From NCBI GenBank assembly GCA_018883545.1, contig JAHLEH010000001.1:496001-560000 (forward strand): a DNA stretch of 64,000 nt, given 5' to 3'. Every line of letters starts with the position of its first letter. Position 1 is the stretch's first letter. The position numbers and the translations under genes were made by a program. The stretch is from Marixanthotalea marina (GTDB lineage: Bacteria; Bacteroidota; Bacteroidia; Flavobacteriales; Flavobacteriaceae). Shown here one piece after another: positions 62,650 through 64,000 of this stretch. A model generated the notes under the pieces. That model did no database searches. It saw only the letters and a list, made by a program, of their open reading frames with translations, and was not told where the DNA came from.

Positions 62650-63543
62650 TTGAGCGATTCAAATTCTTCATTAACAGTGTATTCTGTTGTTTCAGACTTC
62701 AAGGAAATCACAAAAATGCGATTGGCATTAAGTGTGGTATTTTCCTCTTTGGCTGGTTATTTATTGGGTGTAGAAACGGTAGATTTTAAAACATTGATTT
62801 TATTGGCTTTTGGAGGGTACTTTATGGTGGGGGCTTCTAATGCCTATAACCAAATAATAGAAAAGGATTTGGATGCATTAATGGACCGTACTAAAAACAG
62901 ACCTATACCTTCAGGGCGTATGTCGGTAACTACAGCGTTTGTTATTGCCAGTGTGTTTACACTGTTGGGGGTTATTGTGTTGTACATTATTAACAAGCAA
63001 ACGGCCATGTTTGGTGCCATATCAATATTTTTATACACTTGTGTGTATACACCACTAAAAACTAAGACGCCTTTAGCTGTTTTTGTGGGAGCTATTCCTG
63101 GGGCGATTCCGTTTATGTTAGGTTGGGTAGCCGCTACGGACGATTTTGGTATTGAACCGGGCACCTTATTTGCATTACAATTTTTTTGGCAGTTCCCGCA
63201 TTTTTGGGCCATAGGCTGGTTTTTGTATAATGATTATAAAAAAGCAGGTTTCTTTATGTTACCAACAGGAAAACAAGATAGAGGGACAGCTGTACAGACC
63301 ATTATGTATACTATTTGGACAATCTTAGTATCCATAATTCCTGTTTTTGGATTTACTGGGCGGTTACAATTATCCGTTGTTTCTGCGGTTGTCGTTTTAG
63401 GTTTAGGTTTGTGGATGTTGTACTATGCCGTTAGACTGTTTAAAATAATGACAGAGAAAGCAGCAAAGCAACTTATGTTGGTGAGTGTATCTTACATTTC
63501 TTTGGTGCAAATTGTTTATGTGATTGATAAATTTATAAGATAA
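62650..63543 (+). CDS. ctaB: Haem O synthase (protohaem IX farnesyltransferase)
   Basis: 297 aa UbiA-family membrane prenyltransferase, nine hydrophobic segments. First Asp motif NAYNQIIEKDLDALMDRTKN (N-x3-DxxxD type), second DYKKAGFFMLP; RPIPSGRM is typical. Attaches the farnesyl chain to haem b for the oxidase. The start is TTG at 62650: no ATG occurs until residue 23 (MRLALSV), inside the first conserved part (DFKEITKMRLALSVVFSSLA). Followed 3 bp later by coxC. Confidence 0.95.
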   Translation: MSDSNSSLTVYSVVSDFKEITKMRLALSVVFSSLAGYLLGVETVDFKTLILLAFGGYFMVGASNAYNQIIEKDLDALMDRTKNRPIPSGRMSVTTAFVIASVFTLLGVIVLYIINKQTAMFGAISIFLYTCVYTPLKTKTPLAVFVGAIPGAIPFMLGWVAATDDFGIEPGTLFALQFFWQFPHFWAIGWFLYNDYKKAGFFMLPTGKQDRGTAVQTIMYTIWTILVSIIPVFGFTGRLQLSVVSAVVVLGLGLWMLYYAVRLFKIMTEKAAKQLMLVSVSYISLVQIVYVIDKFIR

Positions 63544-63546
63544 GCC

Positions 63547-64000
63547 ATGGATTTAACACAAGGTAATTTAGAAGAGAAAAATAACAGGGCAAAAAAAATG
63601 ATGCTTTGGTTTGGTATCATTTCGTTGATTATGTCGTTTGCAGGATGGACGAGTGCTTTTGTGGTTAGTAGCTCAAGACCCGATTGGCTTAAGGATTTTC
63701 AATTGCCAAATGCATTTATATATAGTACCGTGGTTATTATTATAAGCAGTGTTACAATTTTATTGGCCAAACAGGCTTTAAGAAAAAACAATAGGCAATT
63801 AACAACCATTTGGCTAATGGCAACATTCGTTTTAGGTTGTGTGTTTATTTTTAACCAATTTTCAGGCTTTCAACAAATAATAGACCTAGGGTATAATTTT
63901 ACAGGCCCTACCAGTAATGTAACGATGTCTTACATTTATTTAATAGCTATTGTGCATATTTTGCACGTGGTTGTTGGGCTAATTTGCTTATTGGTGGTAA
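63547..64000 (+). CDS. coxC: Cytochrome c oxidase subunit III (partial, C-terminus outside window)
   Basis: ATG at 63547, 151 codons before the window ends. MDLTQGNLEEKNNRAKKMML, then membrane helices (FGIISLIMSFAGWTSAFVV, STVVIIISSVTILLAKQAL, YIYLIAIVHILHVVVGLICL); FNQFSGFQQI and the HxLHVVVG helix are typical of subunit III. Starts 3 bp after the ctaB stop; co-transcribed with it. Probably the subunit III for the CoxBA at 26.6-29.5 kb. Confidence 0.93.
   Translation, partial: MDLTQGNLEEKNNRAKKMMLWFGIISLIMSFAGWTSAFVVSSSRPDWLKDFQLPNAFIYSTVVIIISSVTILLAKQALRKNNRQLTTIWLMATFVLGCVFIFNQFSGFQQIIDLGYNFTGPTSNVTMSYIYLIAIVHILHVVVGLICLLVV

Overview
This window is a stretch of core chromosome from a member of the Flavobacteriaceae (Bacteroidota). 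The sequence itself points there: alternative complex III genes joined to cytochrome oxidase, SprA and other type IX secretion/gliding proteins, a CHU_C-type adhesin with its PorP/SprF partner, Bacteroidota-type promoters (TTG, 17-21 bp, TAnnTTTG) and AT-rich DNA without Shine-Dalgarno sites. No phage, insertion sequence or CRISPR array was found.

Layout. 1-1.6 kb (minus): ribosomal proteins rpsB (cut by the window edge), rpsI and rplM, with a promoter before rplM. 1.7-2.9 kb (minus): a secreted alpha/beta hydrolase followed by the 3' remnant of a GH9 endoglucanase. 3-5.8 kb: polA. 6-11.8 kb: a membrane metallophosphoesterase, a thioredoxin-fold protein without its cysteines, a polysaccharide deacetylase and a DUF2723 membrane protein. 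11.9-12.15 kb: tRNA-Gln, with its 3' end and terminator duplicated 115 bp downstream. 12.2-18 kb: a universal stress protein, the rimP-nusA-infB operon and a SPOR-domain protein. 18.2-29.5 kb: actABCDEF followed by coxB-coxA, a quinol-to-oxygen electron chain in one operon. 29.8-36.8 kb: adhesin, PorP/SprF-like protein and OmpA-family protein.

36.8-39.4 kb: ruvB, a small GIY-YIG nuclease gene and queG, in a region dense in copies of a short dispersed repeat. 39.4-47.5 kb: a sucrose-use locus with a LacI-type regulator, two palindromic operators, a TonB-dependent receptor, a glutaredoxin-like protein, an MFS sugar transporter, a PfkB sugar kinase and a GH13 sucrose phosphorylase-like enzyme. 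47.6-58.6 kb: maeB, ruvA, sprA (2403 codons), gcvH and a VanZ-like protein. 58.7-62.6 kb: two TonB paralogues and a RemB-like outer-membrane protein whose N-terminus resembles the TonB C-terminal domain. 62.6-64 kb: ctaB and the start of coxC.

Most of the window is ordinary flavobacterial housekeeping. The parts least explained are the dispersed repeat family (core CTGAGCGCAGTCGAAG, seven intergenic copies), the GIY-YIG gene bracketed by two inverted copies of it, and the damaged tRNA-Gln duplication that has another copy at its junction. A RAYT/REP-like partnership between this nuclease and the repeat is the best candidate for an undescribed system here, but it is an inference.
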